Translations under genes and position numbers: made by a program | NCBI GenBank assembly: GCA_050084515.1 | Contig: CM114273.1 | Location: 28,210,001-28,274,000, forward strand | Reading direction: 5' to 3' | Source: Blasia pusilla | Lineage: Eukaryota; Marchantiophyta; Marchantiopsida; Blasiales | Length of the DNA: 64,000 nt | Notes under the pieces: generated by a model | The model's database searches: none | The model's input: only the letters and a program-made list of their open reading frames with translations | Told to the model about the DNA's origin: nothing | Shown: piece after piece, positions 24,760-36,440 of the stretch | Position numbering within the stretch: the stretch's first letter is position 1 | How the letters are laid out: every line of letters begins with the position of its first letter

Positions 24760-25720
24760 CAGAATTAATGCAGCCCCGGGCTAGAAGCAAAAGTGAAAGA
24801 GCCCCGAGCTCCAAGCAAGTAACTCAACAAAGGTGAAGCAGCTCGGGCATGATGCAAAGGTGGAGCAACCCCCGGCCCTAACTTAATGAAAAAGAGAACG
24901 AGGCTGAGTGAGCAGACTATGAACGAGCAAATTATGAAGAGTGAAACGACATCCGCGAGTCCCCAACCAACTACCCCCGCACTGCCTCTTGGAGCCACAC
25001 ACTCGCACACAGTGTCTCCCAACCCCGAAAGCAGAAGACCCACTATGTCCGATCTCCTGAGTTTCCTAAATCCCAAAGTGAAACACTTTTCCAACCACAA
25101 AGCTACGCTTGCAGAAACAAAGAATCGAGCAGCTCGGGCTCGAACGGCCAGCCAAAAAAGCAATGCCAAAAATGGAAAACTAAAGCAGCCTTAGGCTCAA
25201 AGCAGAACTGGAGCAGCCCCGGGCTCAACACAAAAGTGACATAGCAAAGATGAAGCACCCGAGCCCTAACACGATGCAAAGGTGTAACAGACCGTGGGCC
25301 CCAACTCGATAAAAAAAAACTCCCTGAAGGATGCTTTTTGACTCAATGGAAATCTGGAGCAACCCCGGGCTCCTTACAAAGCAGCAAAACCAACACCCCC
25401 CGAAGAATACGTTTTGACTCGATGGAAAACTTGAGCAGCCCAAGGCTGATACAAAGCAGCAAAACAATGCTATGGTAGCCCAACCTCGACACGATGCAAA
25501 ACTGAAACAGCCCCCGGGCCCCAACTAGTTGAAAGGCAGCTCCTTGAAGAGCAACTCTCACTCCATGCAAAACTAGAGCAGCTCGAGCTCAATACAGACG
25601 AGCAAAAGTGACTCATGGAAGAAAAGCACATAGCTCCAATGCAAAATCCAGAGAGTCTCGGGCCCAAGCTCGATCAAAAAGTGAAGCAGCCCAACCGCGC
25701 AGACGTAGAGCAACTCAATA
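24760..25720. repeat. Degenerate minisatellite (gatgcaaa / gagcagccccgggc units)
   Basis: Words of the type gatgcaaaactg, gagcagccccgggct and caactcgatgaaaa recur about every 60-110 bases through this stretch, with many changes and indels. Open frames here on both strands are by-products of the repeat. Confidence 0.55.
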
Positions 25721-26815
25721 ACGGAATGAAAATATGCAAAGAGATAGAGTCACAAAGAAGAACCGCGCGGGAGCAAAGAAACTCTTCGAAGAGAGAGAGA
25801 ATGAGAGTGGAGGCTGAAGTTGCTGAACGACCTGAATAAGCCCCTCTGAGGCTCAGGAGTGACAATTCCCGCGGCCCCGCACTACCCCTCTGAGGCCCAC
25901 TGGCCCAGTCGAGAGTCAAGACTGTAGAGTCCGGACTCCGACGTCTGGACTTCCAAATCCTGACTCTCGAGCCTCTGGAAGCAAAAAATCCGCAGTTGCC
26001 GCATCAGGCGGTTTGCACTATGATGAAGGGCTTCGGGCCCTCCATCCCCGAAGTCCCAAGTGTATGTTATTTTTCAGATTTCTGGAAACCGGAACGTTAC
26101 TCCGTAACAAACCAGCTTGCCTATATCCGTCCAGAGTTGGAATCTGAGGGCTTTGTTACCGTTTCGTCCAAATTTTGGTAGGTGTGATGCAAAATCCGGT
26201 TATTTTCTGTCACTCACATTCCCGGCCGCAAATTTCCACTTAATGCCTCAAATACATCGGAAATGTAACCAGGAGAATGTTGCAGCGACGGTAATTTCAG
26301 ATTTCATTTAGCCAGGTATACTCGTAGCCCCGGTTCTCCCCAAACATTGGGAGGGAGCCATTATGGCTCCACAATAGGTGGAAGGAAGCTGCGGAAGGGC
26401 AGGAGGAGTCAATGAGCATGTAGAGAGGAAGGTTGAGTCATATGTCACAATCGATGATTGCCTGCATCGCGGGCCTTGGGGGCGTGTGTTCAAGGAGAGT
26501 GTGGGGCCTTGGAGGTTTGCCCCACATGGAAGATTCAATTAAGAAGCGGAGATGGGAGGGTTGGTGGTCGCATATTCTTTGAGTAGGGCGGTGAGTTTAG
26601 GTGCAAGAGCCCAAGTGTTGAGGGCAAAGTCGGGTGTGTTGGCCAAATGATGGATGTTGGATGTTGGGTTAAATATAGTTACAAGGTAACCATGGTAGCT
26701 ACGCAATTGAGTGACGAACATGGTTGGGGTTGGACATAGTTGAACCACACTACGTGGTTGGGTCTAGACGTGGTTGAGTCAGGGTTAGGTGTTCTCGGGT
26801 GTGCCAGGTACCCTA
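25721..26815. other. No gene recognised
   Basis: Mixed-composition DNA between the minisatellite and the A2 gag region. It could include the leader of A2. No 5' LTR matching 29533-30070 is seen here. Confidence 0.3.
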
Positions 26816-27459
26816 GATCTTGATTATTTCATTCAGGAGTTCGACAAGTGGTGCGACTTCCAGGAGATACGGACCCCTACGCGGTTCAACCCTTTCATGG
26901 CATGGAAGGGGTTATTCCAACACTTAGAGGGTCCGCCGATGGAGGATTATATGGAGTTCTGATCTCTATACTCTATAGAGATTGATGCCTGGAGGGTTAA
27001 TTGGGCTCCAGGGTATGTGTCCACTGTGGTTGCGAGGCATATGATGGGATAGTGAGAGCAGAGAGACCTTCACCATCACCCTGTGGACTAGATGGAGAGG
27101 ATGGCAGTGAGAGTTGTGAGGTGGTAGAGGACCATAACAATGAGTTCTTCCAACAGTTGGTGAGGAGCTATTAGAGCGTGCGGACCGACAAGCTGAAGAC
27201 TCTACAGGATTTTCAGAAGAGATCGGATGAGAGTCTGAGGGACGCGTTCACGCGCATGCGACGGTTGATTGTTGCCACATATGGGGTGATTGGGGCGCAA
27301 TCAGTACAATATTGGTACTGGGTGCTAGACAAGGAGCTACCGAGGAGAGTTCGGGATGCAATGTTGCTTCACACGACGAAGCCCACATCAAAGGTGGTCT
27401 TCGAGATGTCTGAGCGGGTAGAGCTCAACATGAGTGAGGAGCAGCCTAGCAGGTGGTGA
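26816..27459 (+). pseudogene. A2 gag remnant
   Basis: Translated on the plus strand this resembles the A1 gag. RFNPFMAWKGLFQHLEG (near 26880-26930) corresponds to EFNPFITWIGIFQHLKG in A1. The frame at 27178-27459 (DKLKTLQDFQKRSDESLRD) corresponds to HKLRSIHNFQRRPDESLRE. Gag forms the virus-like particle of Ty3/gypsy elements. An in-frame stop follows MEDYMEF, and the two gag pieces are separated by a degraded stretch. Confidence 0.75.
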
Positions 27460-28266
27460 CCACGGGATTTTGGCAGGATTTGACGGATCGACGAGTAGGA
27501 GTAGACCCACAGGAGCCCCAACATGCACCAATACAACGTGAGCGGGCCAGTGGGCCTAGAGAGCATGGCGGTTATCGTGAGCCGATGAGGCAACAGCCCG
27601 TACCGACATATGTTTCCCAGTAGGGAACAAGGCTGGCTTGTTGGACATATGGTGGATCACATAGGCAGAGGGACTGCCCACATCATGGGAGAGGGCCACG
27701 GGCTCCTTAGATTGCTCAGAAGCCAAAGAGGATGGCCCCACCACAGTAATAGTGTGATCATTGGCACCGTTATGGTCACACTAGGGATAGGTGTTTTAAT
27801 CTTCGTCGGGAGGTATGCCCAAAGGTAGGCAGAGGACTAGGAGATGAGAGAGTTTGTGGAGATTGAGTAGTGGGTGATCGTGGTGGTAGAGTGCCATCAC
27901 ATGTCATAGGAGATGGAGGACGTGCGCCCGATGCAGCGCTCCTTACGTGCATCAATCAGTTGGAGTAGAGGATTGTTGCCATGACAATGATGGAACTGCA
28001 CGCAGGCGCGGAGGTGAGAGTAGCTAGTTGGCGCAAGCCTCCACATCTTACCACGATACTGGTGAGGATTGTGTGGGGATGGGATTTATGTGTAGTGCGG
28101 CTCAGGTTGAGGCTACTGCGGTGGTGACTCGGGATGCTGCGAGAATAATCGAGTCATCAAGAGGTGGGGTTGAGATTGACTCACAAGAGGGGACCTATGG
28201 GCGGTAGACCAAGGTTCCCAAGTCGTTCATGCTGTTCGACGCACTATATACACCATCAATGGTGCC
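27460..28266 (+). pseudogene. A2 gag-to-protease linker, decayed
   Basis: Degraded coding sequence between gag and protease, collinear with the zinc-knuckle and linker region of A1. I could not place an intact CCHC motif. Frames are short and interrupted. Confidence 0.4.
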
Positions 28267-28840
28267 TTGACAATCGGTAGTACCCATAGGTGGGAGAGGT
28301 GCGTCGACGTCACGAGGAGTTGGAGAGACAACTCCTATACCGGTTCGGGTGGAGCCAATGTCGACCAATTGTTGGAGGTGGCCACTAGGGTAAGCCACGC
28401 TCCGTTGTTTTCTGCTATGGAGTTGGCGATGTTGGGAGTTGGACAAGTGAAGGTGTTTCGGCTAGCCGCCACATTGGGTGAGCGTGGAGAGGAGGTTGCC
28501 TCCTATTTGGAGGTGGTTGTTGAGGAGGTGGTGGACCTGCCCTTGGAGCATGTGCTTGAGACATCCCCCACTGAGTCATGGCATGTTGCGCCGGCAAAGT
28601 TGGTGGATATTCCAGCTAGGCCAGTGATAGAGCGAGCTATGATCACATGTGTGGTGTTGTTGGATAACCGAGCAAGAGTGTTTTGCTTGGTTAATCCCAC
28701 AGGTACGGTGTACCATCCGCATCACGTCCTACTTGATTTGGGAGCGCAACCCTTGATGTTAGGGAAGTCATCGTGTTTGGCGTTGGGTTTACGAAAAGGC
28801 GACATTGACTGTTGTCCCTTTTAGATACAGACCTCTATTG
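28267..28840 (+). pseudogene. A2 retroviral-type aspartic protease remnant
   Basis: A 185-codon frame. ESWHVAPAKL and ARPVIERAM match the linker before the A1 protease, then VLLDLGAQPLMLGKSS follows at 28726-28773. In A1 the same place reads LLDSGAQTLMLG. The catalytic D-S-G triad is therefore D-L-G here (28735-28743), which should inactivate the protease. Confidence 0.75.
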
Positions 28841-29339
28841 GGGGTGTATCACCCATGCATTACATGACTCAACAGGAGTTGGTGGTTAGACTCTAGCCAG
28901 AGCATGAGTCGGATAGTGCGATGGTGCGCACTTGAGCGATTATGACACCGGGAGAATTGTATGATGTGTTGGTAGGGAGTATAATGTTGTATCCCCTTGG
29001 GTTTATTCTGTATTTTTTGGAGGAGACGGTTTCTTATCGATGAGGGTGGCGATTAAGTGATGGACGGGTGAGCCATCTACTTGTGTTATTTGCACGGAGT
29101 AGTGATGGTCAACCATGTGAGGATACGGTGATCACGTTGGCAGCAACGTTGGCAGCATTCACATGTGGTGTTTGCTGATCATGAGGGTGTGGGGAGAGAA
29201 GCACAAATGCGGAGGACATTCCCATGCGGATAGTCCCACGGAGAGACATGCCAGGTTGGGTGTTTCTTCCCATGGTGCAGAGTTGCTTTATTATTGTTGG
29301 GGATGTGCGTTGAGATGTGTGGAGTGCAGATGAGCTCTT

Positions 29340-29430
29340 GAGGCATGTGTTGAGCCAGGGTCCGAGAGTGTTAGATCTCTTCGGAAGGATCAACACGGCG
29401 GGTTGCTACAGTGTGGCAATGTTGCAAGGA
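29340..29430 (+). pseudogene. A2 methyltransferase motif I remnant
   Basis: The plus strand reads RVLDLFGRINT at 29365-29397, the counterpart of RVLDLFGGIST in A1, at the same place downstream of the protease. Homology stops about 30 bases later. The rest of the methyltransferase and all of RT, RNase H and integrase are absent, and a polypurine tract and LTR follow within ~100 bases. A2 is thus an internally deleted copy. Confidence 0.7.
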
Positions 29431-29522
29431 TGACGGCATCGATGATGCTAGATGTGTATAGGATAGGAGATCTTGTCATGTACATATGTGTGTGCTATCT
29501 AGAGTGGGGGCAATTGCCACTA

Positions 29523-29528
29523 GGGGGG
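29523..29528 (+). other. Polypurine tract of A2
   Basis: A run of six G (within actaggggggcag) just before the LTR start TGTGGGATCCC, the position of the plus-strand primer in LTR retrotransposons. Confidence 0.6.
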
Positions 29529-29532
29529 CAGT

Positions 29533-30070
29533 TGTGGGATCCCAGTGTATATGCGTGAGTATGTTTCATTTATGCGTGGATCTATCCATATGTTGGGGAA
29601 GATCGATGATGTGTGGTATGTAGATGTGACCATCAATGTGGATTGTGTAGCGATATGTATGCGCACGACATCTTATTTTGACGTAGGTAGAGTTCTATTG
29701 CGTTGACGGCATAGACAGTTAGCGGGTTGTTTGGGTGCAACTTTGTCATGAGATGTTGGATGAGGTTAGCGCCAGGTCTGTTGTGTCGGGAATGTCGTTT
29801 GTTGATATTTCTCTATTTTGGTTTTAGTCCGTTAGGTGACCCGTTGACCGGGTCAACGGTCACCGGATAACTTGTGCACATAGGTTACCGTTGGTAGGGC
29901 TATTTTTTGGGGAAGATCTTTTTAGCTCTTCCCAAGGATATAAGAGTGAGAGAGATGGATTTCTCAAGCCATCTTTCTCATGTTGAGCCTTAGGAGCGCC
30001 TCTCTTGTATAGATGTTTGTGGGTGTATAAATCAGATGTGATGTAAGGATCTACCTTGGTGCAAGGCCCA
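29533..30070 (+). mobile_element. A2 3' LTR
   Basis: Starts TGTGGGATCCCAGTG after the polypurine tract. A TATA-like aaggatataagag lies near 29933. Partial copies are at 11975-12128 (minus) and 20547-20810 (plus). The right end is approximate: coding sequence of the second hAT element begins by 30084. Confidence 0.65.
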
Positions 30071-30083
30071 TGTTGAAACAAAT

Positions 30084-32200
30084 GTGAAGAAATTAATGGC
30101 ATTAGGAAGGAAATACAAGTATATGATTTCTAAAGATGGATGGACGTACTTCCAAGGAAGGTCCCTTGTAAATATTTTGGTGGTCTTTATCAGAGATAAA
30201 TGTTTCATCGAGGTGTTCTATGCCTCATGCAAGATAAAGAATACAAGATGGATAATGAGAATTAATACTAGGCATATTGAAAAAATGGACCCTAATAATT
30301 TCATTCAATTTGTGATAGAATTTGTCAGGTTCCCTTATTACAAAAACTCATCCTCATATTCTATGGGGCGGTTGTGTTGCTCATGAATTGGATTTGGTTT
30401 GCAAAGATTGGCATAGAATCATATTTTTTCCATCCATATTTTCTAAATATCATAATGTGGTGAAATTCTTTAAAAAAATGAGACACATTTTATGTTTTGG
30501 ACTTGTTCTCTAATGGGTTGATATTGCGTCTACCTGTGAAGATAAAGTTTGCAATAAATTATAGATGTTTGGATCGAGTTTTCGAGATTCAAGTATATTG
30601 TAAGAGTATGATAATTAGTGAGGAGTTTAAGGCTTTCGATAGTGGGGAAAACTGAAAAACAAGGTTAGAGGTGAAGAGTCTATGGAAAAAAATATTGGAT
30701 ACTATATTATGGGCCAAAGTGCATGATCTTCAGGAGATCATTTTGGAATTCTATACCTTGCTAAGATCGGTGGACAGTCACAGGGAAATCATTTGGAAAA
30801 TATACTATCAAACATGGTGTTTGAAGGATAAAGTGAAGACTCCAAAAAATAAGCCAAATTGTGCTAGCAATCATATCATGAAAGAAGTATCAAATCAGAT
30901 GCCCTTATGCCTTGATGTGATTCTGGAGGGCTTGGACTAATCTTTTGCAACTTTCCGTTATGTTGCTCAATCCTATATATTTATTCTCCAAAAAATACAA
31001 GCAACACATTTTTTTCCTAAGTATGTGCAAGGCTTTAGAGACTATTTTGACTTATGGGACAAACACATATTGGAAATTAGTAGGTGATGCTCTATGATCT
31101 TTCAAAGTCAATTGTCTAATAGAGCATAACAACATCCACTTTCAATAATAATAAACAAATAATCACCGTCTAGAATATAAATGGTGATTATTTGGCCATG
31201 ATTCAAAATTGGCATGAATGGTGGATGGTCTAAGGAGACTTGGCTCCCAAATTACAAAGCATTGCTATATTTCTTGACATAGATTGTCATCGCCATGGTT
31301 GCATAAAAATGGACAAGTTCGTCCCTAGTGTGGGCATGGAAGGAAAAGTATGAATACGTCAATGGATGTGGATTGCAAGAGGTGGGACCCATACTTTTAG
31401 TTCGTGGTGGAATGCAAGGTAGGGGCGGGCGGCGCAATAAGGGAGGAGGGAATGGAGGTGGAAGAAGGAAGAAACGAGAAAGTGCAGAACATGGGGGCAA
31501 GCATGGGGGATGAGAAAGAAGGGAAGGTGGGGCCCACATATACAAGTCCTTCCATAGGCCTAATGTAAGCCCACAAACATGGACTTTGTCCTCATGCAAT
31601 CTTGGTCACCGTATGTACTTGCCTGAGAAGATGGAGTTCTCTCAAATTTTGTTTAACCAACATAGGAATAAACTAAAAGCTTCCACTTTAAATGATCTAG
31701 TTTATGTGTATCACAAGGATCGCATGAATATTCAAGAATTTAAGTTTTGCACTCTGTGCATGTATGTCTTGTATAAGTTCTTTAAATCAAGTGGCCTACA
31801 ATTTTTGTCATGAAAGTGTTGCAATCATAACTATGGCATATGAAGTTTAGATGAGGAATGGCTAGTGGTACAAATAAACCTACTTAAGGAGGACGTGCTT
31901 GAGACCACAATCACTAATCAATAAAGGCAAAGGGAATTTAATTTTGATGATGAATTACAAGATGGTGATTTTGAGGATAATGAGACTCCTCCACTTGAAG
32001 ATTTTGGATGTGAAGATTTAGAAGCAGACATCGGGAATTGTAAGGTATGGCTATTTCCACATGATAGTGATGAAAGTGCCGCATTTGTGAAAGATATAAG
32101 TGAAGATAACCATCTCACAAATTTTACTAAAGAGAACCAACATGCCCAAGACCAAGTATATAATTGGATGTAGGAGAATGTGGTTAGGACAAGTAGATCC
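30084..32200 (+). pseudogene. hAT transposase pseudogene 2 (DUF659 type)
   Basis: The start reads MISKDGWTYFQGRSLVNIL and FIRDKCFIEVFYAS, matching the DUF659/first-aspartate region of plant hAT transposases (usually SDGWTD). In another frame comes HILWGGCVAHELDLVCKD, the conserved AAHCLDL-like motif. After degraded sequence, HRNKLKASTLNDLVYVYHKD (31665-31730) is the C-terminal dimerisation region, and an acidic tail (DDELQDGDFEDNE, ~31940) follows. A MITE at 31294-31604 lies just before the C-terminal domain. Several frameshifts and stops are present. Confidence 0.8.
31294..31604 (-). mobile_element. hAT-type MITE, copy e, inserted in hAT pseudogene 2
   Basis: A 311 bp copy from CATGGTTGCA to TGCAATCTTG. 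Flanks gtcatcgc (31286-31293) and gtcaccgt (31605-31612) form an 8 bp target-site duplication with two transitions. Transposase homology resumes on the other side, so the insertion is unambiguous. It contains the tggacaagttcgtccc and ggacccatacttttagttc family words. Confidence 0.85.
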
Positions 32201-32239
32201 ATTAGATATGCAATTTATTATAAATGAAGCCAATGTAGA

Positions 32240-34162
32240 AAACCACTTTGTCATCACTTAATCCAACAAAGTTTTGTGGAAAAATGAAGTTCCACCCAAA
32301 ACCCATAAATGAAAATATCATTCCTAACCTACGTGATAAGACGTATGAACGAAAAAGGACTTGAATATTTTTCATCTTTTCGAGATACAGATTCTTGACT
32401 TGAAACTTTGTGTACTTGTTCATAAGAGTGTTTCCAAACCCCTTTCAAAGTTTCATGGAAAATAGAGGGTCCACCCAAAGCTCAACAATGAAAAGGTCAT
32501 TCCACACGTATGCAATATATAAGATGTAAAAAAAAAAAGGTGTATATTTTCCATATTTCCCACATATATGTTATAGATCTCAATTTTTTTTTACTTGTTT
32601 TGTGTTTCCAAATACCTTGCAAGCTTTCATGGCAAATGGAAGCTCTACCCAAAGCCCAAAGTTGAAAAGATTATTTTTGACCTACGTAAGAAACAATATG
32701 AAAGAAAAGGAATTATATATTTTTCATCTTTTTTGAGTAAAATTTCTTGAACTAATTTTTTTTGCAAAATTTTAATAGGTTTTCCAACACCTTGCAAAAT
32801 TTCATGGAAAATGGAAGTTACAACTAAAGCCCATAACATAAAGGTCATTTTAGACCAATGCGATAAGATGTATGAAGGAAATAAATCTTATATACTTCTC
32901 ATCTTTTCTAGTTACATGATCTTGACATAAGATTTTTTCTATTTTTTCATTAGAGTGTTTAAAAATAATTTGAAAAAAATTAATGAACAATGGAAGGTCC
33001 ATCCAAAGGCCACAAATGAAAAGGTCATTCCATACCCTTATAAAAATATATAGAGGAAAAAGTAGTTGACTAATTTTGACCTTTCTCTTGGTACATGACC
33101 TTCACCTTAATTGTTGTCTACTTGGTGACAATTAAATTTCCAAAAATTGTGAAGAAATTCATTAAAAAATATTTTCCATGAAAATCCTAAAATAATTCCA
33201 TATCCCTGTGATAAGATGTACTAAGGAAAAATTTCATTTCATAACCTTTACTATTTCTTTTAGGTACATGGTCTTGACCTGAAACTCTATAGAGTGAAAA
33301 AATGTTCTTAAATACCTTGAAAATTTTCAAGTAAAATGGAATTTCCACCCAATGCCCAAAAAATAAAAAGATCATTCCATACCCTTTCGATTAGATGTAG
33401 TAAAGAAAAATGACGTGCATTTTTCAGTTTTCATTATTCCTAGATGTATGATCTTGACTTGAAACTTTGCATACTTGTTCATAATAGTGTTTCCAAATAT
33501 CTTGAAAAGTTTCATGGCAAATGGAAGCTCCACCCAAAACCTAGAAATGAAAAGGTCATTCCACACACTATGCGATAAGATGTAACAGGGAAAAAAGACT
33601 TGTGTATTTTCCATGTTTTCCATGTATATGGTCTTGACCTCAATCGTTGTGAACTTGTTCATAAAAATGCTTTCAAACACTTTGCAAAGTTTCATTGAAA
33701 ATGAAAGTTCCACCCAAATCCCAAAAATGAATAGGTCATTCCGTATCCCTATGATAAGATGTACTAAAGAAAAAATGACTAACTTATTTTCCATTTTCTT
33801 GAGGTATATGGTCTTAGCTTTAAACTAGTGGTTAATAATAGTTTTCCAGATATATCGCAAAGTTTCATGGCAGATCAAAGTTCCACCCAAAGTCCAAAAA
33901 TGAAAAAATCATTCCATACCCTTGCAAGAAGATATACTAAGGAAAAATGACTTTTTATTTTTCAGCTGTTTCCATATATATGATCTTAACCTGAAAATTT
34001 GTGTACTTGAAGATAAGTTGGTTTTCTAAAACCTTGGAGACTTTCATGGAAAATAGAAGTTCCACCCAAAGCCCAAAAAGGTCATTCTAGACCTAAGCGA
34101 TAAAATGTACCAAGGAAAATGACTCATGTATTTTCATGTGTGTGTATGTGAGAAAAAGGATT

Positions 34163-34233
<71 letters not shown>

Positions 34234-34260
34234 TTCATTAAAATGAAAAGTTCATTCTAG
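32240..34260. repeat. ~178 bp satellite array, about 12 diverged units
   Basis: The anchor ccacccaaagcccaaaaatg followed by aaaaggtcattcc recurs near 32290, 32471, 32645, 32822, 32999, 33172, 33346, 33529, 33709, 33883, 34062 and 34240, spaced 173-183 bases. Each unit also has tttcatggaaaatgg before the anchor and gataagatgtactaagg after it. Units are clearly diverged, so the array is old. The last units are interrupted by a TA tract and a TG tract. Confidence 0.85.
34166..34231. repeat. (AT)n microsatellite, 66 bp
   Basis: Uninterrupted AT dinucleotides inside the last satellite units. Confidence 0.95.
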
Positions 34261-34316
34261 ACCTAACCGATAAGAATCATAAGATGGACCAAAGAGAATG
34301 ACTCATCTATTTTCCA

Positions 34317-35186
<870 letters not shown>

Positions 35187-35324
35187 GTCAAGGTTGTATA
35201 TGAAAAAAATCCATGTCCGCAAACATATCCATGTCAATAGATTTACGTCAATGCTATGGAAGGACTTGTTCATGTGGATCCCACCTTCCTCATGTCTTAT
35301 TCTTTCTTATTCCCTTGTCCTCCG
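35187..35324 (+). mobile_element. hAT-type MITE, copy f, 3'-truncated
   Basis: Begins aaggttgtatatg and continues with ccatgtccgcaaacatatcc, tatggaaggacttgttcatg and gatcccacctt, the left half of the family. It is cut where LTR sequence begins. Confidence 0.6.
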
Positions 35325-35404
35325 CATACATATGGCTACACAACATACATCGCTGTCATCGAACATACACGATCCCATGCTAACTCATAGAATACACACA
35401 ACGA
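35325..35404 (-). mobile_element. Second LTR start, head-to-tail with the A1 LTR
   Basis: On the minus strand ttgtgtgtattctatgagtt and agcatgggatcgtgtatg repeat the first ~80 bases of the A1 LTR (36054 downward). It lies just beyond the end of that LTR and stops at MITE copy f. Confidence 0.65.
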
Positions 35405-35429
35405 GACAAGAAGTATGAAATATCTCCAA

Positions 35430-36054
35430 AAAATCGATCAAATCTCACATCAATGTATGTCTCACACCAAGCTCTCCAATGCCTCCATGGTGTGCACTCT
35501 CTTTCATGTCAAACCAAACCCACTCTCTTAATGAGAGGCTTGGGTTACACACACAAGGCAAGGAGGACCATAGCTCCGCCGCCTCGTACTAACAGGTTCA
35601 ATAAAAAGAGAATGAGCTCTCAAACTCTCTCTCTTGGAGGTATATCCCCTTCCCTCTCCCAATCTCTCTCCTCGAAAACCTATGCTTGTAGGTCATCTCC
35701 TTGGCTCTTGACTTGCTATAGCGGATAAAAGTCACTTCTCAAAGTGGAAAGTCAACTCTACCAAAAGCAATAAGTTAGCCGAAATAGTAAGTTCCTCAAT
35801 ATGGCTCCAAATGAGCCGAAACTAAGGGGAAACTTGCTCTCGCATATTACCCATGGCCTCAACTGGTCATCCTCGACCTCTTGAGGCTGTACTCTAGTAT
35901 CTCTGAAGGCGCTCTACTAGATCTCGCCTATCTATCCTAAAAGACGTGATAATTTTCGTGTGTATACACATTGCTACATAACATACATCGTTGTCATTGA
36001 ACATACACACAAACATACACGATCCCATGCTAACTCATGGAATACACACAATCA
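35430..36054 (-). mobile_element. A1 3' LTR
   Basis: On the minus strand it starts TGATTGTGTGTATTCC directly after a run of six G (polypurine tract 36055-36062). About 500 bases of it recur at 49208-49718, and a decayed version at 13240-13600. The 3' end near 35430 is set by where the copy at 49208 stops matching, so it is approximate. Confidence 0.7.
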
Positions 36055-36062
36055 CCCCCCTA
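36055..36062 (-). other. A1 polypurine tract
   Basis: Six consecutive G on the minus strand (tagggggg) directly before the LTR start TG, placing the LTR boundary at 36054. Confidence 0.65.
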
Positions 36063-36227
36063 GATGGTAGTTAGATTCCTCTAACTCTAGATAGCCATCT
36101 ATCCTTACCTACCATGACATACATCTCTCGGACGCTCAGAGCAAAAAGACCGGGTGCTCATGTGGTCCCATAGTTAATCGCCTTCTTGTCATCCATATCA
36201 CACACACAAGTCAAAATCTAGAACTAC

Positions 36228-36440
36228 CTACTTTATGTATATTTGGGACCCATCCAATCGTCCCCGAGGAACCCTAGTGAGAGGTGGCATCAAACATGCC
36301 ATATGCCATCCTCTCGAACATCCATCACAGACTAGCATTGTGGCTGCACCACGGGCGGAACCACACAACATACATCGCAAGCTTGCAAGAACTACTGCTA
36401 AGCTCGAATCAACTATACCATCAATGTTAGGAAGGAGACA
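36228..36440 (-). pseudogene. A1 PHD finger at the polyprotein C-terminus
   Basis: In the minus frame 36557-36228 the spacing C62-x2-C65-x11-C77-x2-C80-x4-H85-x2-C88 is exact for the first six ligands of a C4HC3 PHD finger (36374-36294). Typical core residues are present (MLVCDGCSRGWHMACL). The final C-x2-C pair is lost: after a one-base slip the strand reads W-M-G-P-K-Y where W-x-C-P-x-C would be expected. PHD fingers bind histone H3 tails, so in an active element it could guide integration. It follows the integrase C-terminal module without a stop. Confidence 0.8.

Noticed and set aside
32240-34260. CRISPR-like array
   Set aside because: Units are ~178 bp, diverged throughout, with no short identical repeats and unique spacers. 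It is a satellite in a eukaryotic genome.
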